A stretch of DNA of 64,000 nt from Betaproteobacteria bacterium (GCA_012026885.1 VEPL01000029.1:124001-188000); one strand, 5' to 3'. Positions 21,336 to 32,042 are shown, counted from the stretch's first letter. The notes: generated by a model from the letters alone, not told the origin. Numbers and translations are program-made.

Positions 21336-21923
21336 TCAGGCCGCCAGCGCCGCCTCGATCTCGCCGAAAGTACGCGCAATGTCGAAGCTGTGCACGGGGA
21401 CGCCGAGCAGGCGACCGATGTGTGTCGCCGAGAAGACGCCGCGTACACGCGGCAACCCGGTCGCCGGATCAACGTCCTCGACCAGGATGTGCTGGCGGCC
21501 CAGCGCCTTCAATGCGTCCAGCACCTCGACCACGCGGGCGTTCATGACCTCGTTCAGGCTCAGCATGTCGATGTCGGCCACCGGACACATGAGGTCACGC
21601 ACCGTCAGTTCCCCGACCTTGCCGCCACGCCCCTGGGCGACCTGCATCGGCTTCTCGCCCATCGTGTCGCGGGCCGTGATCAGGCCCTCGAGGCTGCCGT
21701 CGTCACCGGTCACGAGCAGCAGGCGGACACCGCGCGCAATCATCTGCGAATTGGCATCGGCCAGCGTTGCATCGGGACAGATCACGGCAGCAGTGACGCG
21801 GCCGAAATCCGTCATCGCCTCGATCGCCGGCGAATCGGCGCCGACGAGATTGTAGGTACCCGAAACACACAGTCGGGCATTACGGGAAATCTTGTGCGGG
21901 CGCAGCTTGGCTGCCAGTGTCAT
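21336..21923 (-). CDS. CBS-domain protein
   Basis: MTLAAKLRPHKISRNARL...VRDLMCPVADIDMLSLNEVMNARVVEVLDALKALGRQHILVED...GVFSATHIGRLLG. Confidence 0.82.
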   Translation of the reverse strand: MTLAAKLRPHKISRNARLCVSGTYNLVGADSPAIEAMTDFGRVTAAVICPDATLADANSQMIARGVRLLLVTGDDGSLEGLITARDTMGEKPMQVAQGRGGKVGELTVRDLMCPVADIDMLSLNEVMNARVVEVLDALKALGRQHILVEDVDPATGLPRVRGVFSATHIGRLLGVPVHSFDIARTFGEIEAALAA

Positions 21924-22173
21924 GATCGTCTCCTCTTGTTGGCTTATCTGGCGGAGACCGGCGGCATCGCCGCCCGCTCCCCGCAGGACGCAGTATTCGC
22001 CTGCTATGCGACATTTGGCAAGAGAGATCATCCGGGAAGCAAAGCGACCATGACCAGGCTGCTTCCAGCGGACGGCGCGCTGCCTCTGACAGCGCCTCCT
22101 CCCTGGCGCGCGGGGCAGCCCAATGTCGAGCCGACACGGACTATGTCCGCTCGGGTTGCTCCTCTCGCCTGCC

Positions 22174-24495
22174 TTAGCGAGGGGCACGGTTACGGCAGAT
22201 TGTGCTAAGCCAGATGCCTGCCAGGACCAATACCCCAAGAACCATTAAAACCAGTCCCGGCGTCAGGCCGGGCGGGCGGAATCGCAGCACAATACGATGT
22301 TCACCTGACTCAATCGCGACCCCGAAAAAGCCATGGTTGACGCGAAACCTTGGGGTGTCGTTGCCGTCAACTTCAACCGACCACCCCGGTATATCGGGGA
22401 TCGAAAAGACAAGGATGCCTGGAGTTTCTGCCGTGATCGACCCAACAATCAGCACCCGGTCGAAAGATTCGATCTTCATGCCCTGTTCGCGCAATCGCTG
22501 GGCCGGCTCCGTGTAGAGCCGACTGAGTGCGTCCCGGGTCTGGATATCCAATTCCCTTGGGTCGAAATGACCAATTTTCTCAACGGGCCGATCAACAACC
22601 GCCGCTTGAAGCATCAGAACATCTCGCGCAAGGGGGGACAATGTCATCGCATCCGAACTGAGAAGCTGTTTCTGATGGAGCACGCCAAGCGGCAACGCCA
22701 ATGAATTAAGGTAGACATACATTGGATAGCCAGTGGTGACAGGCTGAAACCCCGGCCATGAAATCGGTGCCTTGCTGAGCATGTACTTGACGCCGGCAAT
22801 TGTATGGAGCGCAAAGCGTTCCCCGAATCCGGGCAGCCAGTTCGTATAGTTGATCGCCGAGTTTTCCCCGGATTTCGGAATCAGCAATGACTGTATAAAC
22901 AAATTGACAACCGCTTTTCCATGGATTCCGTAAGACTTCACGCCATAGTAGTCTTGAGCGAGTGCGTCATTCTGAGAAAATGTCATGAACGTCTTTTCGA
23001 TTCTGAAAAATGGATCCCGATCAAGATTGCGAATTGAACGCACTACCTCGGCAGAAACATCACGATAGGACGGACCTTGTTCGGTAACAATTTTCCTGTT
23101 GTTGAATGACGGGTATGTAGTCCATGCAGCACTCCCGACAACCAGGCCCAAGAGTAAAGCCTGACGCACCCTGGCACCCGCCGCTGCAAAATCAACAGAC
23201 CACATGACAGCAGTGGAGACTGTCAGTAGCAGAAGCATCTTGATGACATGCCTACCGTCTATGGCGCCAGCTGGGCTGGTAAGCCACAGGACAGTCACTA
23301 CCGAAGCCAGGGCGGACGCCGTTGTGAATAATTTTTTCCGATCCAGTCGGGCTGAAATCACGTAATCCAGGGCCTGCGCAGCCAGGAATAGCAGAAGCAT
23401 GCTTATCCACAGGCTGTTGGTTCGAAAGTAATACAATGAAAAGCCATAAGTAAGCATCCGCAATGCAGGGAACACAAGGAACAGGATAATGAATGCCGCG
23501 GCGAATATGATTTGTTTACGCTTCGCCTGGTCATTCCAAAGTTGCGTAATCAGAACCAAGGGAAGCATTCCCACATAGAACGTGGGGCCTTCAAGATAAT
23601 TGAACCACCCGCGGTAGCTGTCTCCAATTCCGAAAATATCTTTGTGAAAAAAGGCGCCGAACTGTGCGCGCAGAATATCCCCATCGTTGAATCCGAGGAG
23701 ATCTGGAAGCAGCTCCGACATCAATCCTTGATCCCCTGTTACACGCGGGTTATCCAATATCTGGACGACAGAATGGAGCACTACCGGGCCAGCCAGTGCC
23801 AATCCAATAATCGAGAGCGGAAGAATCCCCAATATCCATCGACGCAAGTCTTCCCGTGGCGAATTGGAAATCAGGAGATGGCAAATACAAGCGTAGGCAA
23901 TAAACAAACCCAAGGAAAATATGAAAGTCCCACCGTAGACCGCTAGTGCGACGAACACAGGCAAAGGCATGACCCTCCCCTGCCTGATGAAGAGAACAAT
24001 TCCGACCAGGACCAGTGGATAGTGAACCAGTTCAAATGACATCAGGTCCCACTGACCATCAACGGTAGCGAAACCACAAAAGCTGAAGGAAAGGCCCATG
24101 ACGATCGCCGTTTCCCGCCGACATCCGCAGGTGCGCAGAAGCCAATAAAAGCCCATCCCGGCCAACGCAATGCGGAAAAAGTACCACCAGATTCGCATCG
24201 GCAATACCGACTCGGCTCCCCCCAGTGCTCCCAGGAGCAAATGAATGTTAGGGAACCCGCTGTTGGCGTCACCAAGCCCGAAATTGAATGACCAAGGAGA
24301 AGGCCAGCCGGTACTCAAGTCCCTCGCAAGACTGATAGTGGCCGGGACCAACATAGCGAGCGAATCGTTCCCGATGTCAAAAAATGCGAAATAGACCTTG
24401 CCCGCAAGGAATGCGGGAAACGCAAGCGCAGAAACGGTGGCCTGCAATACGAGGAGGATGAGAAGGTCTTCGACAGTATTCCCGGACTTGCTCAT
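22174..24495 (-). CDS. Large polytopic membrane protein, YfhO/PMT-like (probable cell-envelope glycosylation)
   Basis: 773 aa, many TM segments, periplasmic-type C-terminal domain; family assignment by pattern only. Confidence 0.6.
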   Translation of the reverse strand: MSKSGNTVEDLLILLVLQATVSALAFPAFLAGKVYFAFFDIGNDSLAMLVPATISLARDLSTGWPSPWSFNFGLGDANSGFPNIHLLLGALGGAESVLPMRIWWYFFRIALAGMGFYWLLRTCGCRRETAIVMGLSFSFCGFATVDGQWDLMSFELVHYPLVLVGIVLFIRQGRVMPLPVFVALAVYGGTFIFSLGLFIAYACICHLLISNSPREDLRRWILGILPLSIIGLALAGPVVLHSVVQILDNPRVTGDQGLMSELLPDLLGFNDGDILRAQFGAFFHKDIFGIGDSYRGWFNYLEGPTFYVGMLPLVLITQLWNDQAKRKQIIFAAAFIILFLVFPALRMLTYGFSLYYFRTNSLWISMLLLFLAAQALDYVISARLDRKKLFTTASALASVVTVLWLTSPAGAIDGRHVIKMLLLLTVSTAVMWSVDFAAAGARVRQALLLGLVVGSAAWTTYPSFNNRKIVTEQGPSYRDVSAEVVRSIRNLDRDPFFRIEKTFMTFSQNDALAQDYYGVKSYGIHGKAVVNLFIQSLLIPKSGENSAINYTNWLPGFGERFALHTIAGVKYMLSKAPISWPGFQPVTTGYPMYVYLNSLALPLGVLHQKQLLSSDAMTLSPLARDVLMLQAAVVDRPVEKIGHFDPRELDIQTRDALSRLYTEPAQRLREQGMKIESFDRVLIVGSITAETPGILVFSIPDIPGWSVEVDGNDTPRFRVNHGFFGVAIESGEHRIVLRFRPPGLTPGLVLMVLGVLVLAGIWLSTICRNRAPR

Positions 24496-24582
24496 CGGCA
24501 GTAGCGCTCACGGCTCAAAGACATTTGCGGATGCATGATAGCCGTCAGACTGCAAGAAACGAAACGAGACGATGCCAGAATT

Positions 24583-24625
24583 GAAAAAAGCCAAGAACCC
24601 TAACAAATAAAGGATTCTTGGCTTC
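24583..24625 (-). terminator. Rho-independent terminator downstream of tRNA-Ala
   Basis: Minus strand AAGCCAAGAATCC...GGGTTCTTGGCTTTTTT hairpin plus T-run. Confidence 0.85.
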
Positions 24626-24650
24626 CATCAGATTTTGTGAAGCAAGTATT

Positions 24651-24726
<76 letters not shown>

Positions 24727-24736
24727 GAAGGGGCGC

Positions 24737-24742
24737 ATTATA
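24737..24742 (-). promoter_or_regulatory. -10 element (TATAAT) of the tRNA-Ala promoter
   Basis: Perfect TATAAT on the minus strand about 11 bp upstream of the tRNA 5' end; -35 weak. Confidence 0.6.
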
Positions 24743-24824
24743 ACAACAACGGGCTGCTGGGGAAGAGCGGAACCCGGGACCGGGTGAGGCGCTCTGAAGG
24801 AGGTCACGACCCCGGAACATTGCG

Positions 24825-25163
24825 ATGAACGATACCTGCGATCTGGCCGGCAAGCGCTGCCGGCCCTGCGAGGGTGGCATACCGCCACTGGATGATGGGG
24901 CAGCAAGCGACTTGCTTGCGACCTTGCCCGGATGGACGCGCGACGGGCCGCGCATCGCCAAGACCTACCCGTTTGCCAATCATTACGAGGCCATGGCCTT
25001 CGTCAACGCCGTAGCCTGGGTATCGCATTGCGAGGATCACCATCCCGACCTCGCCGTCGGCTACCGCGACGTTCGCGTCAGCTACACGACGCACGCGATC
25101 GGCGGCCTGTCGGACAACGACTTCATCTGCGCCGCCAAGATCGAGAAATTGCTCGTTTTGTAG
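24825..25163 (+). CDS. phhB: Pterin-4a-carbinolamine dehydratase
   Basis: LPGWTRDGPRIAKTYPFANHYEAMAFVNAVAWVSHCEDHHPDLAVGYRDVRVSYTTHAIGGLSDNDFICAAKI. Confidence 0.93.
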   Translation: MNDTCDLAGKRCRPCEGGIPPLDDGAASDLLATLPGWTRDGPRIAKTYPFANHYEAMAFVNAVAWVSHCEDHHPDLAVGYRDVRVSYTTHAIGGLSDNDFICAAKIEKLLVL

Positions 25164-25185
25164 CGTCGACCGCGACAGCGCCGGT

Positions 25186-26181
25186 TCAGCCGTGCCCGCC
25201 GCCGGCAACGGCGCGGCGCAGGCGGTCGGCGACCGCCGCCCAAGCCGGGTCGTCCGGCAAGGCCTCGACGACGATCAAGTCGGCGCCGGCATGGTCCATC
25301 TCGCGCAGTGCCACGTAGAGGTCGTGAGCATAGCCAACCGGATCGGCCGGCATCATCTGCCACGCGTGCGGCATGCCGGCCTGCGGCAGCTGGTGGCGGC
25401 TAATCACCGCACAGCGCCCGCCGCGGTGGCGCTGGGCGCTGAGGAAATCGAGAAGGCGCGCCCCGGCGACCAGCCGCAAGGGCGTAACCGGCGCATAGTG
25501 CGCTTCCAGCGAGCCGGAGACGCGTGGCGCCCCGGCAGCGGTCTCGATCGCCGGGCGGCAGCCGAGGATGGCTTCGAGGTGTTCGGGAGCGATGTGCCCC
25601 GGGCGCAAGACAACCGCCTCGCCGCGCGAGAAATCGACGATGGTCGATTCGATCCCCACGGCGCAGGGCCCGCCGTCGAGAATCAGCGGCACGCGGTCGC
25701 CCAGTTCCTCGCGCACATGGTCGGCGGTGGTCGGGCTGATACGCCCGAAGCGGTTGGCCGAAGGTGCCGCGACGCCGGCATGGTCGCCGGCAACGGCGGC
25801 GAAACGGCGCAGCAATTCGAGAGCGACCGGATGACCGGGAACGCGCAGGCCGACGGTGTCCTGGCCGCCAGTCACGGTCGACGGCACCCAGGGGCGCTTT
25901 TTCAGGATCAGCGTCAGGGGACCGGGCCAGAACATCTCCATCAATTCCCATGCTGCGTCGGGCACCTGTTCGGCCCAGTGGTCGACCGCATCATGGCCGG
26001 CGACATGGACGATCAGCGGGTGGTCGGCCGGACGCCCCTTGGCTGCGAAGATCTTCGCCACGGCAGCCGGGTTGGCGGCATCGGCGCCGAGGCCGTAAAC
26101 CGTCTCGGTGGGAAAGGCGACCAGTTCGCCGCTGCGCAGCAGGTCGACTGCGCGCCGGAAGTCGGCGTCGGTCGGCGTCAT
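25186..26181 (-). CDS. L-threonylcarbamoyladenylate synthase (Sua5/YrdC family)
   Basis: LLRSGELVAFPTETVYGLGADAANPAAVAKIFAAKGRPADHPLIVH; C-terminal Sua5 extension. Confidence 0.95.
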   Translation of the reverse strand: MTPTDADFRRAVDLLRSGELVAFPTETVYGLGADAANPAAVAKIFAAKGRPADHPLIVHVAGHDAVDHWAEQVPDAAWELMEMFWPGPLTLILKKRPWVPSTVTGGQDTVGLRVPGHPVALELLRRFAAVAGDHAGVAAPSANRFGRISPTTADHVREELGDRVPLILDGGPCAVGIESTIVDFSRGEAVVLRPGHIAPEHLEAILGCRPAIETAAGAPRVSGSLEAHYAPVTPLRLVAGARLLDFLSAQRHRGGRCAVISRHQLPQAGMPHAWQMMPADPVGYAHDLYVALREMDHAGADLIVVEALPDDPAWAAVADRLRRAVAGGGHG

Positions 26182-27329
26182 GCGTCCTTGATGCCGATGG
26201 CGGCGCGTGCCGCGAGCGCAACCTGCTGCACGGCGGTCGCGTCATCGCCGATCACCGTGAAGTGCCCCATCTTGCGCCCCGGACGGGCGTGGTGCTTGCC
26301 GTAGAGGTGGAGCTTGAGGTTGGGCACGGCGTGCAGCACGGACCAGTCCGGTTCGCGGTAATGGTCGCCGTCGTACCAGAGGTCGCCGAGCAGATTGACC
26401 ATGGCCGCCGCCGAGTGCGCCCGCGCCTCGCCGAGCGGCAGGCCGCACAGGGCGCGCACCTGCTGTTCGAACTGGTCGGTGACGCAGGCGTCGATCGTGT
26501 AATGCCCGCTGTTGTGCGGGCGCGGCGCCATTTCGTTGACGATCAGCCGACCGCGGCTGACGAAGAACTCGACACCCATGGTGCCGATGTAGCCGAGTTG
26601 TTCGGCGATGCGGGCGGCGACGTCTTCGGCATCGCTCCGCACGCAGGCCGTCGTCCGTGCCGGCACGATGGAGACGTCGAGGATGCCGCACGTGTGGCGG
26701 TTCTCGCCGGTCGGGAAACAGGCGACCCGGCCGTCCCCGTCGCGTGCCAGGACCACGGAGACCTCGTAGTCGAGCGGCAGGCGCTGCTCGAGAACGCAGG
26801 CTTCGCCCTTGAAATGGCCGAAGGTGACGAGCGCCTCGTCGCGGTTGTGCACCGTGGCCTGACCCTTGCCGTCGTAGCCGAAGCGGGCCACCTTGAGGAT
26901 GCCGGGGAACAACTCGGCGCCGGCATTGCGGATGTCTTCCTCGCTGCGGATGGCAGCGAACGGCCCGTGCGGGAATCCGTTGTCGCGCAGGAAGGTCTTC
27001 TCGACGATGCGGTTCTGGCAGACGGCGACGGCCGCCGCCGAAGGGCGCACCGGGACGAACTTGGCCAGGTAGTCGAGGGTGTCGGCGGGGACGTTCTCGA
27101 ATTCCGTCGTGACCGCGGCACAGCCGGCGGCGAATTCGTCGAGCGCCGCATAGTCCTCGTAGGCGGCGCAGAGGTGACGCTCGGCAAGCTGCCCGGCCGG
27201 CGAGTTGCGGTCGGGATCGAGCACCCAGACCTTGTAGCCCAGCTCGTGGGCGGCCGCGACGAAGAAGCGGCCGAGCTGGCCGCCGCCGAGCATGCCCAGC
27301 GTCGCCGGCGGCAGGATCATGGCGCTCAT
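26178..27329 (-). CDS. purK: 5-(carboxyamino)imidazole ribonucleotide synthase
   Basis: [30 protein letters not shown]...[17 protein letters not shown]. Confidence 0.97.
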   Translation of the reverse strand: MSAMILPPATLGMLGGGQLGRFFVAAAHELGYKVWVLDPDRNSPAGQLAERHLCAAYEDYAALDEFAAGCAAVTTEFENVPADTLDYLAKFVPVRPSAAAVAVCQNRIVEKTFLRDNGFPHGPFAAIRSEEDIRNAGAELFPGILKVARFGYDGKGQATVHNRDEALVTFGHFKGEACVLEQRLPLDYEVSVVLARDGDGRVACFPTGENRHTCGILDVSIVPARTTACVRSDAEDVAARIAEQLGYIGTMGVEFFVSRGRLIVNEMAPRPHNSGHYTIDACVTDQFEQQVRALCGLPLGEARAHSAAAMVNLLGDLWYDGDHYREPDWSVLHAVPNLKLHLYGKHHARPGRKMGHFTVIGDDATAVQQVALAARAAIGIKDA

Positions 27330-27823
27330 ACCTCGGGCAGCTTCATCGCCAGCACCTTGTCGGCCTGGGCCTTGCGGAAGGCCTGCAGCCGTTCGTTCAG
27401 CGCCTGGTCCGTGTTGGCCAGCATGGCGACGGCGAAGAGCGCGGCATTGGCGGCACCGGCCTCGCCGATGGCGAAGGTGGCGACCGGAATCCCCTTGGGC
27501 ATCTGCACGATCGAATGCAGCGAATCGACACCGGACAGCGCCTTCGACTGCACCGGCACGCCGAGTACCGGCACCGTCGTCTTGGCGGCCAGCATGCCCG
27601 GCAGGTGGGCGGCTCCGCCGGCCCCGGCGATGATCGCCTGAAGGCCGCGCGGACCGGCGTTCTCAGCGTACTCGAAGAGCAGGTCGGGGGTGCGGTGGGC
27701 GGACACGACGCGCGCTTCGAAGGCGACGCCGAAGTCCTTGAGGATAACGGCGGCGGCCTGCATGGTCGGCCAGTCGGAGTCGGACCCCATGACGATGCCG
27801 ACGGAAATCTTCTTGTCGCTCAT
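27326..27823 (-). CDS. purE: 5-(carboxyamino)imidazole ribonucleotide mutase
   Basis: [49 protein letters not shown] at 27823 overlaps the folD stop. Confidence 0.97.
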   Translation of the reverse strand: MSDKKISVGIVMGSDSDWPTMQAAAVILKDFGVAFEARVVSAHRTPDLLFEYAENAGPRGLQAIIAGAGGAAHLPGMLAAKTTVPVLGVPVQSKALSGVDSLHSIVQMPKGIPVATFAIGEAGAANAALFAVAMLANTDQALNERLQAFRKAQADKVLAMKLPEV

Positions 27824-28692
27824 TTGCCTGCTCCTGCGGCAGCTGCCGCCTTGCGTTCGGCGGCCTCGATGGTGTTGGCCAGCAGCATGGTGATGGTCAT
27901 CGGCCCGACACCGCCGGGCACCGGGGTGATCTGGCCGGCCACCGCGAGGCAACCGGCGAAGTCGACATCGCCGCACAGCTTGCCGTCGGGCAAACGATTG
28001 ATGCCGACATCGATGACGACGGCACCCGGCTTGACCATGTCGGCGGTGACGAACCTCGGCTTGCCGACGGCAGCAACGACAATGTCGGCACGCGATGTAT
28101 GGAACTTGAGGTCCTTCGTCTTCGAATGGCAGACAGTCACTGTGGCGCCGGCGTTGATCAGGAGCAACGCCATGGGCTTGCCGACGATGTTGGAGCGGCC
28201 GATGACGACGGCTTCCTTGCCGGCCAGGTCGACCTTGCCCTTCTCGAACATCTTCATGACGCCGTACGGCGTGCACGGAATGAAACGCGGGCTGCCCTGG
28301 GCGAGCGCCCCAACGTTCTCGGCATGGAAGCCGTCAACGTCTTTCTCGGGCGATATCGCCTCGAGGACCGCCTCTTCATTGAAATGCCCAGGCAGCGGCA
28401 ACTGGACGAGGATACCGTGAATGGCCGGATCGGCGTTCAGCTCGGCGATCTTTTCGAGCACTGTTTCCGGGTCGACCGCAACATCGTAGACGATCTTTTC
28501 GGAATGCATGCCGATGGCAAGGCAGCCATTGACCTTGTTCCTCACATAAACCTGCGAGGCGGGATCTTCGCCGACCAGGATCACCACCAGTCCGGGCTTG
28601 TGCCCGCATGCCGCGAGCGCGTCCACGCGCGCCTTGAATCCCTGGCGCAGCTCCTCCGCCAGCGCCTTGCCGTCGATTACTTGTGCCGTCAT
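27820..28692 (-). CDS. folD: Methylenetetrahydrofolate dehydrogenase/cyclohydrolase
   Basis: [19 protein letters not shown]...[11 protein letters not shown]...[17 protein letters not shown]. Confidence 0.97.
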   Translation of the reverse strand: MTAQVIDGKALAEELRQGFKARVDALAACGHKPGLVVILVGEDPASQVYVRNKVNGCLAIGMHSEKIVYDVAVDPETVLEKIAELNADPAIHGILVQLPLPGHFNEEAVLEAISPEKDVDGFHAENVGALAQGSPRFIPCTPYGVMKMFEKGKVDLAGKEAVVIGRSNIVGKPMALLLINAGATVTVCHSKTKDLKFHTSRADIVVAAVGKPRFVTADMVKPGAVVIDVGINRLPDGKLCGDVDFAGCLAVAGQITPVPGGVGPMTITMLLANTIEAAERKAAAAAGAGK

Positions 28693-28705
28693 CGTCGCAT
28701 CCAGC

Positions 28706-28739
28706 TAAAAACAAAACGGGAAAGGCGGCAGCCTTTCCC
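28706..28739 (-). terminator. Rho-independent terminator downstream of iorAB
   Basis: Minus strand GGGAAAGGC-TGCC-GCCTTTCCC followed by GTTTTGTTTTT. Confidence 0.8.
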
Positions 28740-28765
28740 CTTGAATGGACGCGTATTTTAGCAGA

Positions 28766-29377
28766 TCAGGCGAGCGCCGCCGCGGCAGCACCGACGGCCG
28801 AACGGCCGGCCTCGAAGGCACGCCGGTTGAGATCGACCATCTTCTCGCCCTTCTTCTGGAAGCGCTTGAGCACGCAGTCCATCAGCACGTCGGCCGCAAA
28901 AGGCAAATGGTCAGCGATGGCGCCGAGCATGACCGTATTGCCGAGCCGGATGTCGCCGAGGTCGAGGGCGATCGTGGTCGCGTCGAAGGCCACCACCTTG
29001 TTGCCGGTCTTGCGGATCTCGGCAAGCGGATCATCGGGATAGTCGAACAATCCCAGCTCAACCACCGGCGGCACCAGGCGGGCGGTATTCATCAGTGTGA
29101 TGCCACCAGCCTTCAGCATGTGCTGCCAGCGCATCGCCTCGGCCGACTCGAAGCCGAGAAGGACGTCAGCCGTGCCGGGCGTGATTTGCGGTGACAGCAC
29201 CTTCGGGCCGAAACGCAGGTGCGACGAGACGACGCCGCCGCGCTGGGCCATGCCGGCCACTTCGGTCTTCTTGGCGTCGTGGCCCATGGCGATGGCCGCC
29301 TCGGCCAGAATCTCGGTGGCGGTCATGACGCCCTGCCCGCCGATGCCGACGACAAGGATGTTGGTCGTCCCGTTCAT
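28766..29377 (-). CDS. iorB: Indolepyruvate ferredoxin oxidoreductase, beta subunit
   Basis: MNGTTNILVVGIGGQGVMTATEILAEAAIAMGHDAKKTEVAGMAQRGGVVSSHLRFG. Confidence 0.93.
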   Translation of the reverse strand: MNGTTNILVVGIGGQGVMTATEILAEAAIAMGHDAKKTEVAGMAQRGGVVSSHLRFGPKVLSPQITPGTADVLLGFESAEAMRWQHMLKAGGITLMNTARLVPPVVELGLFDYPDDPLAEIRKTGNKVVAFDATTIALDLGDIRLGNTVMLGAIADHLPFAADVLMDCVLKRFQKKGEKMVDLNRRAFEAGRSAVGAAAAALA

Positions 29378-31251
29378 GCGTTGCAGCCTCCCTTGACCAG
29401 CTGGATCAGCGGCGAAACCGGCACGTGGTGCTGGATGGCATCCGGCGCGCAGGGCTGCACGCAGAGGCCGCAGCCGGTACAGACCGAGGATTCGATGCGC
29501 ACGAAGGCGAGGTCGACCTCGCGGCCGCTCGCCTTGACCTCCTTGCCGCGGCGAGTGACATGGATGGCCGGACAGCCGACGTCGAGGCAGTTGCCGCAAC
29601 CCGTGCATTTGTCCTCGATGACCGCGTAGGGCTTGAGCTTGTGGTAGTCCTCGATCAGCACGCACGGCTGGTCGGTGATGATGACCGACACCTCGGGCAC
29701 CTTGACCTCGTCGCGGATGGTCTTGAACAGCACCGGCAACTCGTACGGATTGACCTTGTGGATGCGCTCGGGCTTGACGCCCAGCGACTCGACCAGCTTC
29801 GGGAAATCGACGCGCGGTGCATCCACGCCGTGGATGTCGCGGCCGCTGCCCGGGTTGTCCTGGCCGCCGGTCATGCCGACGGTGCGGTTGTCGAGCAGCA
29901 GGACGGTGACGTTGCCCTTGTTGTAGACCATGTCGAGCAGGCCCTGCATGCCCATGTGCAGGAAGGTCGAGTCACCGATCACGGCGACGATGCGCTTGTC
30001 CTTGTCGGCCTCGCCGCGGCCCTTGTCGAGGCCGAGCGCGATGCCCATCGAGGCGCCCATCGAGATGCAGGTATCGAGCGCATTCCACGGATGGCCGGCA
30101 CCCAGCGTATAGCAGCCGATGTCGCCGGAAATGGTGAGATTACGCACCTGCGACAGCGTGTAATAGACACCGAGGTGCGGGCAGGCCACGCACATCGTCG
30201 GTGGCCGTGGAAATACCGGCATGGCAGCGGTCGACCGCGATTCCGGCAGGTTTTCGCCGAGCAGGCGGGCGATCGCCGGACGCAGGACGTTCGGCGCCAG
30301 TTCGCCCTGCTGCGGCAGGATTTCCTTGCCGACGACGGAAATACCCTGCGCCTTCAGCTCGGTCTCGACCAGCGGCTCGACTTCCTCGACGACGACGACC
30401 CGGTCGACCATTTCCCCCAGTTCGCGGCACTTGTCAAAGGGCAGCGGGCACGAAAAGCCGAGCTTGAGCACCGGTGCGTCGGGAAAGGACTCCTTGACGT
30501 GCATGTAGGCCGGACCGGAGGCGATGAAGCCGACGCGACGGTCGCTGCCCGGCTCGATGACGTTGAGGGCCGACAGCTCGGCCTCGCGGCGCAACTCGGC
30601 GTCGCGCGCGAAAATCAGGGGGATGCGCTTGCCGGCGCCGCCGGGCGTCATGACCCAGCGCGCCGGATCCTTTTTGAAGCCGGCTGCCGGCCGGGTGCTG
30701 CGCTCGCCGACGGTGACCAGCGCCTTGACGTGGTTGATGCGCGTCGTCATGCGCAGGATGACCGGCACTTGGAAACGCTCGGACAGTTCGTAGCCGTACA
30801 GGGTCATCTCGTAGGCTTCCTGCGAGTCGGCCGGCTCGAGCACCGGCACGTGGGCGAAGCGGCCCCAGTATCGCGAATCCTGCTCGTTCTGCGACGACGA
30901 CAGGCCGACGTCGTCGGCAATGGCGATGACCAGCCCGCCGATGACGCCGGTCAGCGTCAGGGTCATCAGCGCGTCCGAGGCGACGTTCATGCCGACATGC
31001 TTCATGCAGCAAAAGGAACGCGAGCCGGCATAGGCGGCACCGATGGCGACCTCGAGCGACACCTTTTCGTTGACCGACCATTCGGAGTAGATGTCGGGGT
31101 AGGACGAAATCACCTCGAGCATCTCGGTCGACGGCGTGCCGGGATAAGCCGCGGCAACCTTGACGCCGGCCTCCCAGACCGCGCGGGCAACGGCCTCGTT
31201 GCCGGACAACAGGACCCGGCTCGCGGCCGGTACGGGCATGACTGCCGCCAT
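29374..31251 (-). CDS. iorA: Indolepyruvate ferredoxin oxidoreductase, alpha subunit
   Basis: LLSGNEAVARAVWEAGVKVAAAYPGTPSTEM; TPP domain; C-terminal 4Fe-4S motifs CTGCGNCLDVGCP and CTGCGLCVQPCAP. Confidence 0.95.
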   Translation of the reverse strand: MAAVMPVPAASRVLLSGNEAVARAVWEAGVKVAAAYPGTPSTEMLEVISSYPDIYSEWSVNEKVSLEVAIGAAYAGSRSFCCMKHVGMNVASDALMTLTLTGVIGGLVIAIADDVGLSSSQNEQDSRYWGRFAHVPVLEPADSQEAYEMTLYGYELSERFQVPVILRMTTRINHVKALVTVGERSTRPAAGFKKDPARWVMTPGGAGKRIPLIFARDAELRREAELSALNVIEPGSDRRVGFIASGPAYMHVKESFPDAPVLKLGFSCPLPFDKCRELGEMVDRVVVVEEVEPLVETELKAQGISVVGKEILPQQGELAPNVLRPAIARLLGENLPESRSTAAMPVFPRPPTMCVACPHLGVYYTLSQVRNLTISGDIGCYTLGAGHPWNALDTCISMGASMGIALGLDKGRGEADKDKRIVAVIGDSTFLHMGMQGLLDMVYNKGNVTVLLLDNRTVGMTGGQDNPGSGRDIHGVDAPRVDFPKLVESLGVKPERIHKVNPYELPVLFKTIRDEVKVPEVSVIITDQPCVLIEDYHKLKPYAVIEDKCTGCGNCLDVGCPAIHVTRRGKEVKASGREVDLAFVRIESSVCTGCGLCVQPCAPDAIQHHVPVSPLIQLVKGGCNA

Positions 31252-31312
31252 GACGACTCCTCGGAATAAGGTCAGCAAAACGAGCCATTATAGGAAGCCG
31301 ATCCCAGCGGAA

Positions 31313-31328
31313 CTTGATACAGCGCAAG
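31313..31328. promoter_or_regulatory. FNR/DNR-type site in the iorA-norE divergent region
   Basis: CTTGATACAGCGCAAG: TTGAT half-site, N4, CGCAA second half; 112 bp upstream of norE-like ATG. Confidence 0.45.
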
Positions 31329-31439
31329 CGCCATGGCAATTGCCGAATGTAGTGCTTCAGGTCACACGACCTGCATCAAGGAACCTGATCGCACGCGCTC
31401 CCAAAATGGCGCCAGCCCCCAACCTCCACAACGGAACCC

Positions 31440-32042
31440 ATGCTCGCGGCCGCAGCAGTCACGCCCCCCGCGCCTGCCGGCGAATCCGGCCGGCGCATCC
31501 CCGGCAGCAAGGGGATCTGGGTCGGCATCACCTGCGAATTCGTTGAATTCGTCGTGCTCTTTGCCGTCTATTTCATTGCCCGCGCGCATTTCCCCGACGC
31601 CTTCCATGCCGGGGCCGAACGCCTCTCCGTCCCCGCCGGGACGGTGATCACCCTGCTGATGGTCACCAGCAGCTGGTGCATTGCCTGTTCGGTCAATGCC
31701 ATGCGCTGCGGCAACCGCCGCGGCGCCACCCTCTGGCTGGTGGCGGGACTGGTCGTCGCGCTCGGCTACCCCGTCACCAAGGTCCTCGAAATCTCCTGGA
31801 ATCTGGCGCAGGGCATCGACGGATCGTCGGGGATCTTTTTCACCGTCTATTACTACCTGACCTTCAACCATCTGGTTCATGCCTCGTGGGGCATTCTCGG
31901 CATGTTCTGGGTCCTGGCCCGCCTGCTCGCCGGCGGCTACGATGCCGCCGACCACGACGGCCTCGAGGCCCTGGGCAGTTACTGGCACGCCACCGACATC
32001 ATCTGGCTGGTCATTTTCCCGCTGTTCTACGTATTGGCATGA
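31440..32042 (+). CDS. Heme-copper oxidase subunit III-like protein, NorE type
   Basis: SKGIWVGITCEFVEFVVLFAVYFIARAHFP...YLTFNHLVHASWGILGMFWVLARL. Confidence 0.85.
   Translation: MLAAAAVTPPAPAGESGRRIPGSKGIWVGITCEFVEFVVLFAVYFIARAHFPDAFHAGAERLSVPAGTVITLLMVTSSWCIACSVNAMRCGNRRGATLWLVAGLVVALGYPVTKVLEISWNLAQGIDGSSGIFFTVYYYLTFNHLVHASWGILGMFWVLARLLAGGYDAADHDGLEALGSYWHATDIIWLVIFPLFYVLA

Noticed and set aside
29425-31269. 614-aa plus-strand ORF opposite iorA
   Set aside because: Shadow ORF; the minus strand encodes a clear IorA with Fe-S motifs.
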